From Galbibacter kalidii (GTDB lineage: Bacteria; Bacteroidota; Bacteroidia; Flavobacteriales; Flavobacteriaceae): DNA of 64,000 bases. Each line of letters opens with the position of its first letter. Position 1 is the stretch's first letter. Both the position numbers and the translations under genes were made by a program. The notes below the pieces were generated by a model. It was not told where the DNA came from and did not search any database. It was given only the letters and a program-made list of their open reading frames with translations. Location: positions 64,369 through 128,368 of the forward strand of contig NZ_JAPFGA010000006.1 of assembly GCF_026241135.1 (NCBI RefSeq). The letters are read 5' to 3'. Below, one piece after another: positions 48,909 through 57,936 of the stretch.

Positions 48909-49451
48909 TTATTTCAAAATACCATCAACAATGCCGTAGTCAATCGATTCATCGGCATTCATCCAATAATCCCTGTTGAAATCTTTCATGATCTTTTCAA
49001 CGGTTTGTCCGCAGTTATCAGCTAAAATTTGTGCACCGATCTCTTTGGTTTTCAAAAGTTCCTGGGCTTGGATTTCTATGTTTGAAGCCTGTCCTTGAGC
49101 ACCGCCACTGGGTTGATGTATCATCACTCTTGCATACGGATATACAAAACGCTTTCCCTTTTCTCCTGCTGAAAGTAGGATGGACCCCATTGAAGCAGCC
49201 AAACCTGTGCAAATAGTAGAAACTGGACTTTTTAGTGATTTCATGGTGTCGTGAATGGCAAAACCAGAAGTGACATAACCACCCGGACTGTTGATAATGA
49301 GCTTTATTTCATCCTTGCCCAATTGATCTAAATACAACAATCGATCTATTACGTGTTTTGCAGATTTATCATCTACCTGCCCCCATAGAAAAACCTTGCG
49401 GTCGTCAAGGAGTGTTTCGTCTATTTTGTCTTGAATTTTTTTACTCGCCAT
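48909..49451 (-). CDS. clpP: ATP-dependent Clp protease proteolytic subunit
   Basis: INSPGGYVTSGFAIHDTM, TGLAASMGSILLSAGEKGKR, VMIHQPSGGAQGQASNIEI. Confidence 0.96.
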   Translation of the reverse strand: MASKKIQDKIDETLLDDRKVFLWGQVDDKSAKHVIDRLLYLDQLGKDEIKLIINSPGGYVTSGFAIHDTMKSLKSPVSTICTGLAASMGSILLSAGEKGKRFVYPYARVMIHQPSGGAQGQASNIEIQAQELLKTKEIGAQILADNCGQTVEKIMKDFNRDYWMNADESIDYGIVDGILK

Positions 49452-49527
49452 ATATTTGGTGTTTTTATTGTCTTCGAATATAACTATTTTAACCCACATT
49501 CTACATCTTGAAATTTATTGAAAAAAC

Positions 49528-49649
49528 CGTCAGTTCGAGTTTTTTTCTGAAAGAAAAAAGTATCGAGAATCGTTTTTTAAAGTTCAAATTCCTATTCTCG
49601 ATACATTTTTTACTCTGTTATCACTCCGTAAAAATCACTCGAATTGACG
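49528..49649. repeat. Nested palindromic element between clpP and sterol desaturase-like gene
   Basis: Outer CGTCAGTTCGAGT/ACTCGAATTGACG (1 mismatch); inner GTATCGAGAAT/ATTCTCGATAC. Confidence 0.75.
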
Positions 49650-49683
49650 AATTTGAATTCATAATTCATAACAGGTTATTTTT

Positions 49684-50577
49684 TTACTGTGATTCTGTTG
49701 CCTTTCTCTCATTCAAAGGATAAATTTCCTGCTGAAAAAAATGCTTCGGAAATCCTTCGTCCCCCTCAAAACCGAGTTCGATATCCCTCCCGTCGTAGGG
49801 GATATAATTGGTTTTAAACAGATAATCCCAGAGACTTAATGTAATTCCGAAGTTAACCCCGTATCTATTCGGAATCTTTTTGCTGTGGTGCCAAATATGC
49901 ATTTTAGGGTTGTTGAAAATGTATTTGAAGGGTCCGTAATCCCAGCCAATGTTTGCATGGTTTAAGTGTCCGATGGTAATATTGAAAAAATGGACAATAG
50001 CAATGGCTTCAATGTCAAAACCGCCAATAATAGCTATGGGGATGTATAAAATGGATTTATACACCACAGGTTCCATCCAGTGATACCGAAAATGTGCCGC
50101 AAATCCCATCTCTTTTACCGAATGATGGATTTTGTGAAAATTCCATAAAAAAGGCACACGGTGCAACAACATATGCGTAGCCCATTGTACAAAATCGGCA
50201 ATGACAAAAAATATAAGTACGCCGGCCCACCAAGGAAATTGAGAAACATCAAACAACTGAAAATGAGAAACGGATAAACCTACCACACCTAAAATATCAT
50301 TGAAAATAACTTCAGCAAGGTTAGACAAGGCTATGAGCGCTATTAAATTCAGTAAAAAGAAATTGAAAAAAAGATAGAAAGTATCCAGCCAAAAATCTTT
50401 TCTGAAGATCTTCTGGTTTTTCCTCCACGGAAATAATATTTCGAGCATCCAAACAGCAAAAGAAATAATCAGAAGTCCATAAAAGTAGTTCTCCCAGTGA
50501 AATGCAGTGATTTCTGAGATGAGGTAATTAAAATACCCCGAATAGGAATTTTTTATGATCTCTAAATATTTTTCCAT
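49684..50577 (-). CDS. Sterol desaturase/fatty acid hydroxylase family protein
   Basis: HMLLHRVPFLWNFHKIHHSVKEMGFAAHFRYHWME, MHIWHHSKK His-rich motifs. Confidence 0.93.
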   Translation of the reverse strand: MEKYLEIIKNSYSGYFNYLISEITAFHWENYFYGLLIISFAVWMLEILFPWRKNQKIFRKDFWLDTFYLFFNFFLLNLIALIALSNLAEVIFNDILGVVGLSVSHFQLFDVSQFPWWAGVLIFFVIADFVQWATHMLLHRVPFLWNFHKIHHSVKEMGFAAHFRYHWMEPVVYKSILYIPIAIIGGFDIEAIAIVHFFNITIGHLNHANIGWDYGPFKYIFNNPKMHIWHHSKKIPNRYGVNFGITLSLWDYLFKTNYIPYDGRDIELGFEGDEGFPKHFFQQEIYPLNERKATESQ

Positions 50578-50588
50578 TACTGAGTGTT

Positions 50589-50615
50589 AAGTACTAAGTA
50601 TAAAGTACAAAGTAT
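50589..50615 (-). repeat. 7-bp tandem array 5' of sterol desaturase-like gene
   Basis: AAGTACT AAGTATA AAGTACA AAGTATT: AAGTA at 50589, 50596, 50603, 50610. Confidence 0.75.
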
Positions 50616-50720
50616 TAAGATTTTCCGCAACTGAATTGTGTTTCTTCGATTATGTTATATACATTTTTGTTAGTAATCAAGCGGCTTCATTTGCCATCGC
50701 GCCAGCTGGCTCGTTCGCTA

Positions 50721-50741
50721 AAACAGTCCACCGGACTGTTT
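50721..50741. repeat. Perfect hairpin AAACAGTCC-ACC-GGACTGTTT
   Basis: 9-bp perfect stem downstream of arsM; adjacent GCCAGCTGGC palindrome 50701-50710. Confidence 0.75.
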
Positions 50742-50767
50742 CTTAACGCTCCGCCCTCTAATTTCCT

Positions 50768-51736
50768 TTAACAACATCCTCCACCGTCATAATGCCAGGT
50801 GGACTTTGATATAAAAATATCATTTCTGCCGAGATTTTCAAGTACGGCAGCGGTTTTATCACAGATCGCCAAAGGTTGATTTTGAGGCAGTACATGTCCT
50901 TTTTGATCATCAAAAAAATCATCTTCCCCATAATACAGGGCTGTTTTTCCGGTAAACACACATGGACCATCCTCGGGTATGGGGTCTTTTATCGCCGCTA
51001 CTTCTATCGATTCAATAAAAATCAACTCTTCAGTATCATAATGATTCGGATCCAGAATACGGTATGGTTTTCTCGCTCGGATTTCAATAGTACCAAAGCC
51101 TGCACCAGTAAGCATTTTTACATATTCAGTAATGGGCAAACTTCCGCTAAGGCATAAAGCGCGTAATTTTTCGTCGTTTCTTAAGGCTTCATTCATGGGC
51201 TGCTCACAAGTGGGATCACTCATAATCAGTCGTCCATGGGGTTTAAGCACCCGATACATTTCTGCAATGGCTTTTTTTAGCTCTTCTTTTTTGAAAATAT
51301 TGAACAAGCAATTTTGAGCAGCGACATCTATACTGTTATCAGTTACGGGAAGGTGTAAAGCATCACCTTTTTTTAGATCGACAAATTCGCTTTTAAACCA
51401 ATCGTTTTGTGCTTCAGCCTCTTTAAAGTTTTTTCGGGAAGCTTCCAGCATTTCATCGACCACATCGATGCCAATCACTCCGTTTTTTTGGCGGGAGAAA
51501 TAAGCAAATTGCAACAATTCCATTCCGCCGCCAACACCTACATAAAGGATATTGGGGTTATTGACCAAATCCCTTGCGTGTACGGTGCTTCCACATCCGT
51601 AGTTCATTTCCTGCATGATCTTCGGGATCTTTAAGCCCGGTAATTCCCACACCGGATTGGTGGTACAGCACAAACCAACATTGGGAGTAAGTGCCGCTTC
51701 CTGATAAACATTTATTGTGGTATCTAGATAACTCAT
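50768..51736 (-). CDS. arsM: ArsM-like arsenite methyltransferase, arsenosugar type
   Basis: SAM-MTase motif VGVGGGMELLQFAYFSR, CCTTNPVW near N-term, C-terminal GGGCC tail. Confidence 0.85.
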   Translation of the reverse strand: MSYLDTTINVYQEAALTPNVGLCCTTNPVWELPGLKIPKIMQEMNYGCGSTVHARDLVNNPNILYVGVGGGMELLQFAYFSRQKNGVIGIDVVDEMLEASRKNFKEAEAQNDWFKSEFVDLKKGDALHLPVTDNSIDVAAQNCLFNIFKKEELKKAIAEMYRVLKPHGRLIMSDPTCEQPMNEALRNDEKLRALCLSGSLPITEYVKMLTGAGFGTIEIRARKPYRILDPNHYDTEELIFIESIEVAAIKDPIPEDGPCVFTGKTALYYGEDDFFDDQKGHVLPQNQPLAICDKTAAVLENLGRNDIFISKSTWHYDGGGCC

Positions 51737-52548
51737 AATTCTTTGATCAATTCTTTAAATAAAGCGATCATTTTAGGTTCTGTTTCGCCTGCTACACGGA
51801 TAATATCATCAAGATTCACAGGTTTTAGATTGTCCGGGTTGCCTTCATCAGTAATAACAGAAATAGCGACAATCGGTAGCCTGAGGTGGTTAGCGACAAT
51901 CACTTCAGGAACAGTGCTCATCCCTACGGCGTCGGCTCCGATAATCTTCAAATAGCGGTATTCGGCTTTGGTTTCCAATTGAGGTCCTACAACGGATACA
52001 TAAACTCCTTTTTTCAACGGAATCTGCTTTTTTTCGGCAATTTCTGTAAGCATACGGCGCATTTCCGGATTGTATGGTTCACTCATATCTACAAATCGGT
52101 CACCAAATTGTGCTACGTCTTTAAAAGCTAGGGGAGAACCGCCTTGCAGGTTGATATGGTCTTCGATAAGCATAAGATCCCCTTTTTTGAGGTCGAGATT
52201 GATAGACCCCGCCGCATTGGAAATCAATAGTTTTTTGATGCCCAATTCGTGCATAGCCCGTATCGGGTAGGTGATATCTATAAAATCATAACCTTCATAC
52301 AAGTGGAAACGTCCTTGCATCACCACTACTTTTTTTCCTTCAATCTCACCATAAATAAGTTTCCCGCTGTGGAATTCTACCGTGGCCATTGGAAAGAACG
52401 GAATATGGTTGTAGTGCGCTACAATAGGGTTTTCAATTTCTTCTACTAATTTTCCCAAACCTGTTCCTAAAACAATACCGATCTCGGGCTTGTCAAAACC
52501 TTTGCTTTTTAAATACTCGGTGGTTTCTTGCAGTTGTTTTTTGGTCAT
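51733..52548 (-). CDS. Purine nucleoside phosphorylase
   Basis: IGIVLGTGLGKLVEEI, MQGRFHLYEGY, ISNAAGSINLDLKKGDLMLIEDHINL. Confidence 0.94.
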   Translation of the reverse strand: MTKKQLQETTEYLKSKGFDKPEIGIVLGTGLGKLVEEIENPIVAHYNHIPFFPMATVEFHSGKLIYGEIEGKKVVVMQGRFHLYEGYDFIDITYPIRAMHELGIKKLLISNAAGSINLDLKKGDLMLIEDHINLQGGSPLAFKDVAQFGDRFVDMSEPYNPEMRRMLTEIAEKKQIPLKKGVYVSVVGPQLETKAEYRYLKIIGADAVGMSTVPEVIVANHLRLPIVAISVITDEGNPDNLKPVNLDDIIRVAGETEPKMIALFKELIKEL

Positions 52549-53159
52549 ATTTTTATGCTTTTTAAAAATTTTTGAAAAGCCGGGTGGGCTTTTATGTCGT
52601 TATAGTTATCAATATCGTTGCGTGTGTCTAACAAAGCTACATCAACTGTTTTTAAATCTTCTAAAGTATCTCTTAAAACCGTGTCTGTACTCCACTTTTT
52701 TTGCTGAAAGACCTTCGGGAACAACTGTTTTAAACCTAAGAGATAATAACCACCGTCTGCTGCAGGTCCTATTACGGCATCGTGGGCTTCCAGTTTTTTG
52801 AATGCGGTTTCGATATGCGACGGAGTAATATCATATAAATCACTACCAATAATGATTACTTTTTTATATCCTTCGGAAAAACATTCAAAAAAGGCATTTT
52901 CCATACGCTGCCCCAAATTATCACCTTTTTGGAGCTTTTTGCTGAATGTTTCTGGACTCCACAAGTCGTTTTCAATGATTTCTTCAGAATAATACACTGC
53001 TTTGTCACAAGGAAGATTACGGGTTACCTGTTTTGTTTTATTAAGAAGGAACTTATAAATTTCGAGTGCTTTTTCTTTTCCGACACTTTGGGCGAGACGG
53101 GTTTTTACCTTTCCCAATTCGGGATTTTTCGTAAATATGATGAGGATACTATTATTCAT
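52545..53159 (-). CDS. DUF2064/TIGR04282-type glycosyltransferase
   Basis: LIIFTKNPELGKVKTRLAQSVG, IIGSDLYDITPSHI, GPAADGGYYLLGL. Confidence 0.88.
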   Translation of the reverse strand: MNNSILIIFTKNPELGKVKTRLAQSVGKEKALEIYKFLLNKTKQVTRNLPCDKAVYYSEEIIENDLWSPETFSKKLQKGDNLGQRMENAFFECFSEGYKKVIIIGSDLYDITPSHIETAFKKLEAHDAVIGPAADGGYYLLGLKQLFPKVFQQKKWSTDTVLRDTLEDLKTVDVALLDTRNDIDNYNDIKAHPAFQKFLKSIKI

Positions 53160-53173
53160 CTGATGTTGTATGC

Positions 53174-54229
53174 TTATGTGACAGTCCCCTGACAACTGCT
53201 TCCTGATCCTGCAGTGCAGCCATAGCAGTGTTGGGAAATCAAAATATTCCGGTCGTTTAAAATGTCTTCGTTGTAGTCTTTGATGTGTTTTACCGGGCTA
53301 TTGACTTTCAAGCCCAACATCTGATTGAAATCACAGTCGTATAACCAACCGTCCCAACTCACCGAGATGGTGTTGGTACACATTACGTTTTGCACAGCTG
53401 CCGGATTGAAGGCTTCAACAAGCGAATACATATAATCTTCATAGTTTTCTGAGGCGATGAGGTAATCCAAAAACCTGGAGATAGGTAGGTTGGTAATTGC
53501 AAAAAGTTCGTGAAAATGAATCCCAAAATCTTCCAGCAATACCTTTTTAAAGTCTTTCTCCATAGAAGCCTGATCGGTGGGCAAAAAAGCCCCTGACGGA
53601 TTATAGATCAAATCCAGCTTCAAATCGCTATCCGGCATGCCATAACCCACAGCGTTTAGTTTTTTCAACGCACTGATCGATTTGTTAAAGACACCATCGC
53701 CACGCTGTCTGTCGGTTTTTCCCTTGGTCCAATGTGGCATGGAAGAAACAACATGGATCTTGTGTTTTTTGAAAAACCCGGGCAGGTCGTGATATTTTTT
53801 GTTCGCCATGATGATGGTCAGGTTGCTGCGCACGATAAAATCCTTTACCCCAAGCTTGGAAGCCTCTTCCACAAACCACCTGAAACTAGGGTTCATTTCC
53901 GGAGCACCTCCTGTGAGATCGAGCGTGTGGGCGCCGGTATATTTGATAACGTCGAGGCATTGTTGCATGGTTTCCCGGGTCATGATCTCTTTTCTGTCCG
54001 GACCGGCATCTACATGGCAGTGGGAACACACCTGATTGCACATATATCCCACATTGATCTGTAGGATCTCTGTTTTTCTCGGCCGTAAAGGAAATTGACC
54101 TGTTTCGGCAATTTTTTCCTTAAATGTGGGTAATTCCCCATTGACGAAAATTCCGTTGGACAAAATTTCCAGTTGTTTTTCGGTATTTGCGAGTTCGTTT
54201 TTTCGTTTATGTAACGATTGGGTCGGCAT
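53174..54229 (-). CDS. arsS: ArsS-like radical SAM protein (arsenosugar biosynthesis)
   Basis: CNQVCSHCHVDAGPDR radical SAM motif, C-term HCYGCTAGSGSSCQG. Confidence 0.88.
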   Translation of the reverse strand: MPTQSLHKRKNELANTEKQLEILSNGIFVNGELPTFKEKIAETGQFPLRPRKTEILQINVGYMCNQVCSHCHVDAGPDRKEIMTRETMQQCLDVIKYTGAHTLDLTGGAPEMNPSFRWFVEEASKLGVKDFIVRSNLTIIMANKKYHDLPGFFKKHKIHVVSSMPHWTKGKTDRQRGDGVFNKSISALKKLNAVGYGMPDSDLKLDLIYNPSGAFLPTDQASMEKDFKKVLLEDFGIHFHELFAITNLPISRFLDYLIASENYEDYMYSLVEAFNPAAVQNVMCTNTISVSWDGWLYDCDFNQMLGLKVNSPVKHIKDYNEDILNDRNILISQHCYGCTAGSGSSCQGTVT

Positions 54230-54242
54230 GTATTTGTTTTTT

Positions 54243-54343
54243 AATCCCACTAAGTGGGTTTAATTCCTCGATGCTCTTCATCGAAATGAGTTAAGGTTTT
54301 GTTCCTTTTAATACCTCGTGGGTTTACCCCGAGGTAGTTGATT
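54243..54343 (-). ncRNA. Three-hairpin repeated 5' leader element, copy 2
   Basis: Minus strand CCTCGGGGTAAACCCACGAGG; CGATGaagagCATCG; CCCACTTAGTGGG; ends 13 nt before ATG 54229. Confidence 0.6.
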
Positions 54344-54345
54344 CT

Positions 54346-54681
54346 TTACATCGAAAGCTTTTCATATTTATTCATCATTTGGACACCGTGAACCAAGGTC
54401 GCGCCACTTTCGATAGCAGCTCCTGCATGTACGGCTTCCATCATTTCCTCTTTGGTGATACCACGTTGCAGTCCGTCTTTTGTGTAGGCGTCGATACAAT
54501 ACGGGCATTTAACCACATGTGATACGGCCAAGGCAATCAATGATTTTTCCCTGGCGGAAAGTGCGCCTTCTTCAAAAACCTTTCCGTAGTATTCAAAAAA
54601 TTTATCACCAAGCTCTTTACTCCATTCAGTGATAGAGCTGAATTTTTTTAGATCGGCAGGATCATAATATGTCTTTTTCAT
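54346..54681 (-). CDS. AhpD/carboxymuconolactone-decarboxylase-like protein (arsenosugar-associated)
   Basis: ALAVSHVVKCPYCIDAYTKDGL CxxC motif. Confidence 0.9.
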   Translation of the reverse strand: MKKTYYDPADLKKFSSITEWSKELGDKFFEYYGKVFEEGALSAREKSLIALAVSHVVKCPYCIDAYTKDGLQRGITKEEMMEAVHAGAAIESGATLVHGVQMMNKYEKLSM

Positions 54682-54873
54682 GATTTCTTGTTATAAATTA
54701 GTGTTCAATCTATAAAAGTAAAAGAAATAAAGATGAGTTCAGTTTTAATTCCTGAAAAAGGGCTTTACATTGTTATGGACGACATAATTCAGTACACCTT
54801 ACAAATAGAACACATATAAGCGACGGATTTGGAGCCATAATGGGACTTAATATGTGTTTTCAATATATCAAAC

Positions 54874-54917
54874 ACGCCATATATACGCTATATACACGCT
54901 ATAAATACGCTATAATC
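54874..54917. repeat. Four 11-bp tandem repeats
   Basis: ACGCCATATAT ACGCTATATAC ACGCTATAAAT ACGCTATAATC. Confidence 0.8.
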
Positions 54918-55034
54918 ATATCGAATCCATGGTTTATAACGGTTTTAATTCCGTGACCGGGGGAAGGTAGAGGCAAAGCTTTGAAGCTTCCATAAAATCA
55001 CTATCTTTCAGAATTCAAAAAAATAGAAAGAAAG

Positions 55035-56366
55035 ATGAGTAAAGTTTTTCAATGGGCCATCATCATATCGCTTGGTGGCTTTTTGTTTGGTTTTGATACG
55101 GCCGTTATTTCCGGGGCGGAACAATCGATTCAACAAGTATGGGGATTAAGTGATCTCATGCATGGATTTTCCATCGCAGTTGCTTTATACGGGACTTTAG
55201 TAGGTGCTATTTTTGGCGGATTCCCATCGGATAGAATGGGGAGGAGAAAAACTTTATTTTGGATTGCAATCCTGTTTTTGGCTTCGGCTGTGGGTTCTGC
55301 CCTTGCACCGGAGGTCTATTCCTTTATTACGTTTCGATTTATAGGGGGGATTGCTGTTGGGGCTTCCTCAGTTACTGCTCCAATCTATATTTCTGAGATA
55401 TCACAAGCGAAAAACCGGGGGAAATTAGTGGCTTCTTTTCAGTTGAATCTGGTTTTGGGTATTCTTATGGCTTATGTGTCCAATTATATTATCAGTTTAT
55501 TGAATTTGGAAAGTGCATGGCGTTGGATGCTGGGTGTAGAGGCTCTCCCTGCTTTGGCTTTTGCTTTGTTGGTGAGGAAACTGCCACGGAGTCCGCGTTG
55601 GGTGCTTGCAAAATTGGGTGCTGAAGAAGAGGCAGTCGAGACCTTAAAAAGTATTAATGAAGAGAACTATCGTGAAGAATTGGAAGCGATCAAAGAATCG
55701 CTGAATGAAGACAAAGAAAAAACTTCCCTTAAAGAGCGTTTCTTTTCCATGAAATTCAGCTTCCTTATTCTTTTAGCGTTTCTGTTTGCGTTTTTCAATC
55801 AGCTTTCAGGAATCAATTCCGTGATCTATTTCGCACCGCGGATTTTTGCCGATGCAGGATTGGGGAGTGAGTCCTCTATGCTTTCCACAGTAGGGATTGG
55901 TATTGTAAACCTCGTTTTTACGATGTTGGGAATGTACCTGATCGATCGTAGTGGGAGGAAAAAATTGATGTACATAGGTTCCATAGGCTATATTATTTCC
56001 CTGTTTTTTATCGGAAGGGCTTTTGATACCGGAAATACCGGAGGAAGTATCGTGCCGGTATTGTCATTTCTTTTTATAGCTTCTCATGCCATTGGGCAAG
56101 GGGCGGTGATCTGGGTGTTTATTTCAGAAATATTCCCAAACAGGATCAGGGCTTATGGAATGTCCCTCGGGAGTTCAACCCATTGGGTTTTTGCGGCATT
56201 GATCACTAACTTTTTTCCATACTTTACCAAGAGCGTTGGTCCGTCAGTCATTTTTTACTTTTTCTGCGGAATGATGGTCTTGCAATTATTGTTCGTTATC
56301 TTTCTGATGCCGGAGACCAAAGGAAAGTCATTGGAAGGATTATCTAAAATACTACTAAGAAAATAA
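55035..56366 (+). CDS. MFS sugar-porter family transporter
   Basis: GFDTAVISGAEQSI, SDRMGRRKTLF, FFNQLSGINSVIYFAPRIF, PETKGKSLE. Confidence 0.95.
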   Translation: MSKVFQWAIIISLGGFLFGFDTAVISGAEQSIQQVWGLSDLMHGFSIAVALYGTLVGAIFGGFPSDRMGRRKTLFWIAILFLASAVGSALAPEVYSFITFRFIGGIAVGASSVTAPIYISEISQAKNRGKLVASFQLNLVLGILMAYVSNYIISLLNLESAWRWMLGVEALPALAFALLVRKLPRSPRWVLAKLGAEEEAVETLKSINEENYREELEAIKESLNEDKEKTSLKERFFSMKFSFLILLAFLFAFFNQLSGINSVIYFAPRIFADAGLGSESSMLSTVGIGIVNLVFTMLGMYLIDRSGRKKLMYIGSIGYIISLFFIGRAFDTGNTGGSIVPVLSFLFIASHAIGQGAVIWVFISEIFPNRIRAYGMSLGSSTHWVFAALITNFFPYFTKSVGPSVIFYFFCGMMVLQLLFVIFLMPETKGKSLEGLSKILLRK

Positions 56367-56560
56367 AGGGGCTTATTTTTATGAAGTGAGAAAAAAGCGC
56401 ATGCTGTTTTAAGAATCTATTATTTTAAGTGTTAAATATAATATAAGGGCAGGTGAGTTAATTCAATTTTATTTAACTTAATCCTCTGAAAAATACCGAG
56501 ATATCGCTGTTTAGAAGAAAACTTTGAGTAGTAGATGAAATAAAAACTTAAGGAGAAATA

Positions 56561-56800
56561 ATGAACATATTGCTTTTTGGCATAGCAAGGGAGATTGTAG
56601 GGGGAGATTCATTAAAAGTGGAATCCAATAATGAAATTGGTAATGTAAAGCAATTAAAATCGTATCTTACCAATAACTACCCCAAACTGAACAAGTTGTC
56701 TTCATTCGCCATTGCGGTAAACAATAAATACGCACAGGAAGAAACAGCGATAGGAAGTTCAGATGAAGTTGCTTTGATTCCACCTGTAAGCGGAGGATGA
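56561..56800 (+). CDS. moaD: Molybdopterin synthase sulfur carrier subunit
   Basis: Ubiquitin-like, C-terminal IPPVSGG. Confidence 0.88.
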   Translation: MNILLFGIAREIVGGDSLKVESNNEIGNVKQLKSYLTNNYPKLNKLSSFAIAVNNKYAQEETAIGSSDEVALIPPVSGG

Positions 56801-56827
56801 CATGATAGCACATAAAAAACATACACT

Positions 56828-56864
56828 ATCCTGCCTATGGTAGGATTTGTGTCTTTATAAAGAC
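56828..56864 (+). promoter_or_regulatory. Two consecutive hairpins in moaD-moaA spacer
   Basis: ATCCTGCCtatGGTAGGAT; perfect palindrome GTCTTTATAAAGAC. Confidence 0.6.
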
Positions 56865-56893
56865 CGGATTAACCACCAAACCAAAGGAGAAAA

Positions 56894-57877
56894 ATGCTGA
56901 TAGATAATCACAATAGAGTCATAAATTACTTGCGATTGGCCGTTACAGACCGTTGTAATCTGCGTTGCAATTATTGTATGCCTGCAGAAGGGATTGATTT
57001 TGCAAAGAGGGATAATCTGTTCACTATGGAAGAGTTGTGTGAGCTGAGCAGTATTTTGGTGTCACAGGGGATAGACAAAATCCGTTTAACGGGCGGGGAA
57101 CCTTTTGTGAGAAAAGACCTGATGACGCTTTTCCGGCACCTGTCAACCTTGGAAGGCTTGAAAGATATTTCGGTAACGACCAATGCTACCATCATAGGAC
57201 CTTATATTGATGAATTAAAATCCCTGGGCATTAAAGATATCAACGTGAGTTTGGATGCCATCAACAAGGAGGTTTTTGAACGCATTACCCGTCGTAAGCA
57301 ATATGATATTGTATATGAAAACCTGATCAGATTGATCACTGAAGGTTTTAATGTTCGGGTCAATTTTATTGTGCTAGACGGACAAAATGTGGAGGAGATA
57401 CTTCCTGTTTTAGAACTTACTAAATATTATGATGTTTCCGTGCGGTTTTTGGAGGAGATGCCTTTTAATGGAGGCTCCAAAAATTTCAACACTATAAAGT
57501 GGGATTACAAAACCATTTATGAATATATAGCCGGGCATTTTCCGGAAATAGAAAAATTAAAGTCGCATAAAACATCGACTTCCATCAACTACAAAATAAA
57601 AGGACATAAAGGCACATTCGGACTGATTCCTTCATTTTCAAGAACTTTTTGTGGCAATTGCAACCGCCTGCGGATCTCTGCTACCGGGGATGTGATTACC
57701 TGCCTATATGGAAAACCGAGGATGAATATCCGTGATATCATGAGAGGGGAAAATTCAGAAGAAGAAGTGAAGAGTCACATCATAGCAGCCGTTGGCAGTC
57801 GTTCAAAAACCGGATTTGAAGAACAACAGCAGTACAAAGGGGTGTTCAACAATTCCATGACTTCTATAGGAGGGTAA
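56894..57877 (+). CDS. moaA: GTP 3',8-cyclase
   Basis: RLAVTDRCNLRCNYCMP, IRLTGGEPFVRKDL, C-terminal CGNCNRLRISATGDVITCLY. Confidence 0.96.
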   Translation: MLIDNHNRVINYLRLAVTDRCNLRCNYCMPAEGIDFAKRDNLFTMEELCELSSILVSQGIDKIRLTGGEPFVRKDLMTLFRHLSTLEGLKDISVTTNATIIGPYIDELKSLGIKDINVSLDAINKEVFERITRRKQYDIVYENLIRLITEGFNVRVNFIVLDGQNVEEILPVLELTKYYDVSVRFLEEMPFNGGSKNFNTIKWDYKTIYEYIAGHFPEIEKLKSHKTSTSINYKIKGHKGTFGLIPSFSRTFCGNCNRLRISATGDVITCLYGKPRMNIRDIMRGENSEEEVKSHIIAAVGSRSKTGFEEQQQYKGVFNNSMTSIGG

Positions 57878-57936
57878 AAGAATTTTTCCTAATTTAAGAG
57901 ATGAATGGATGCATAGAATGGTGTCACCCTAAGTAA

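Noticed and set aside
53174-54229. Selenocysteine-containing ArsS
   Set aside because: ORF is continuous with Cys codons; no in-frame TGA and no need for SECIS
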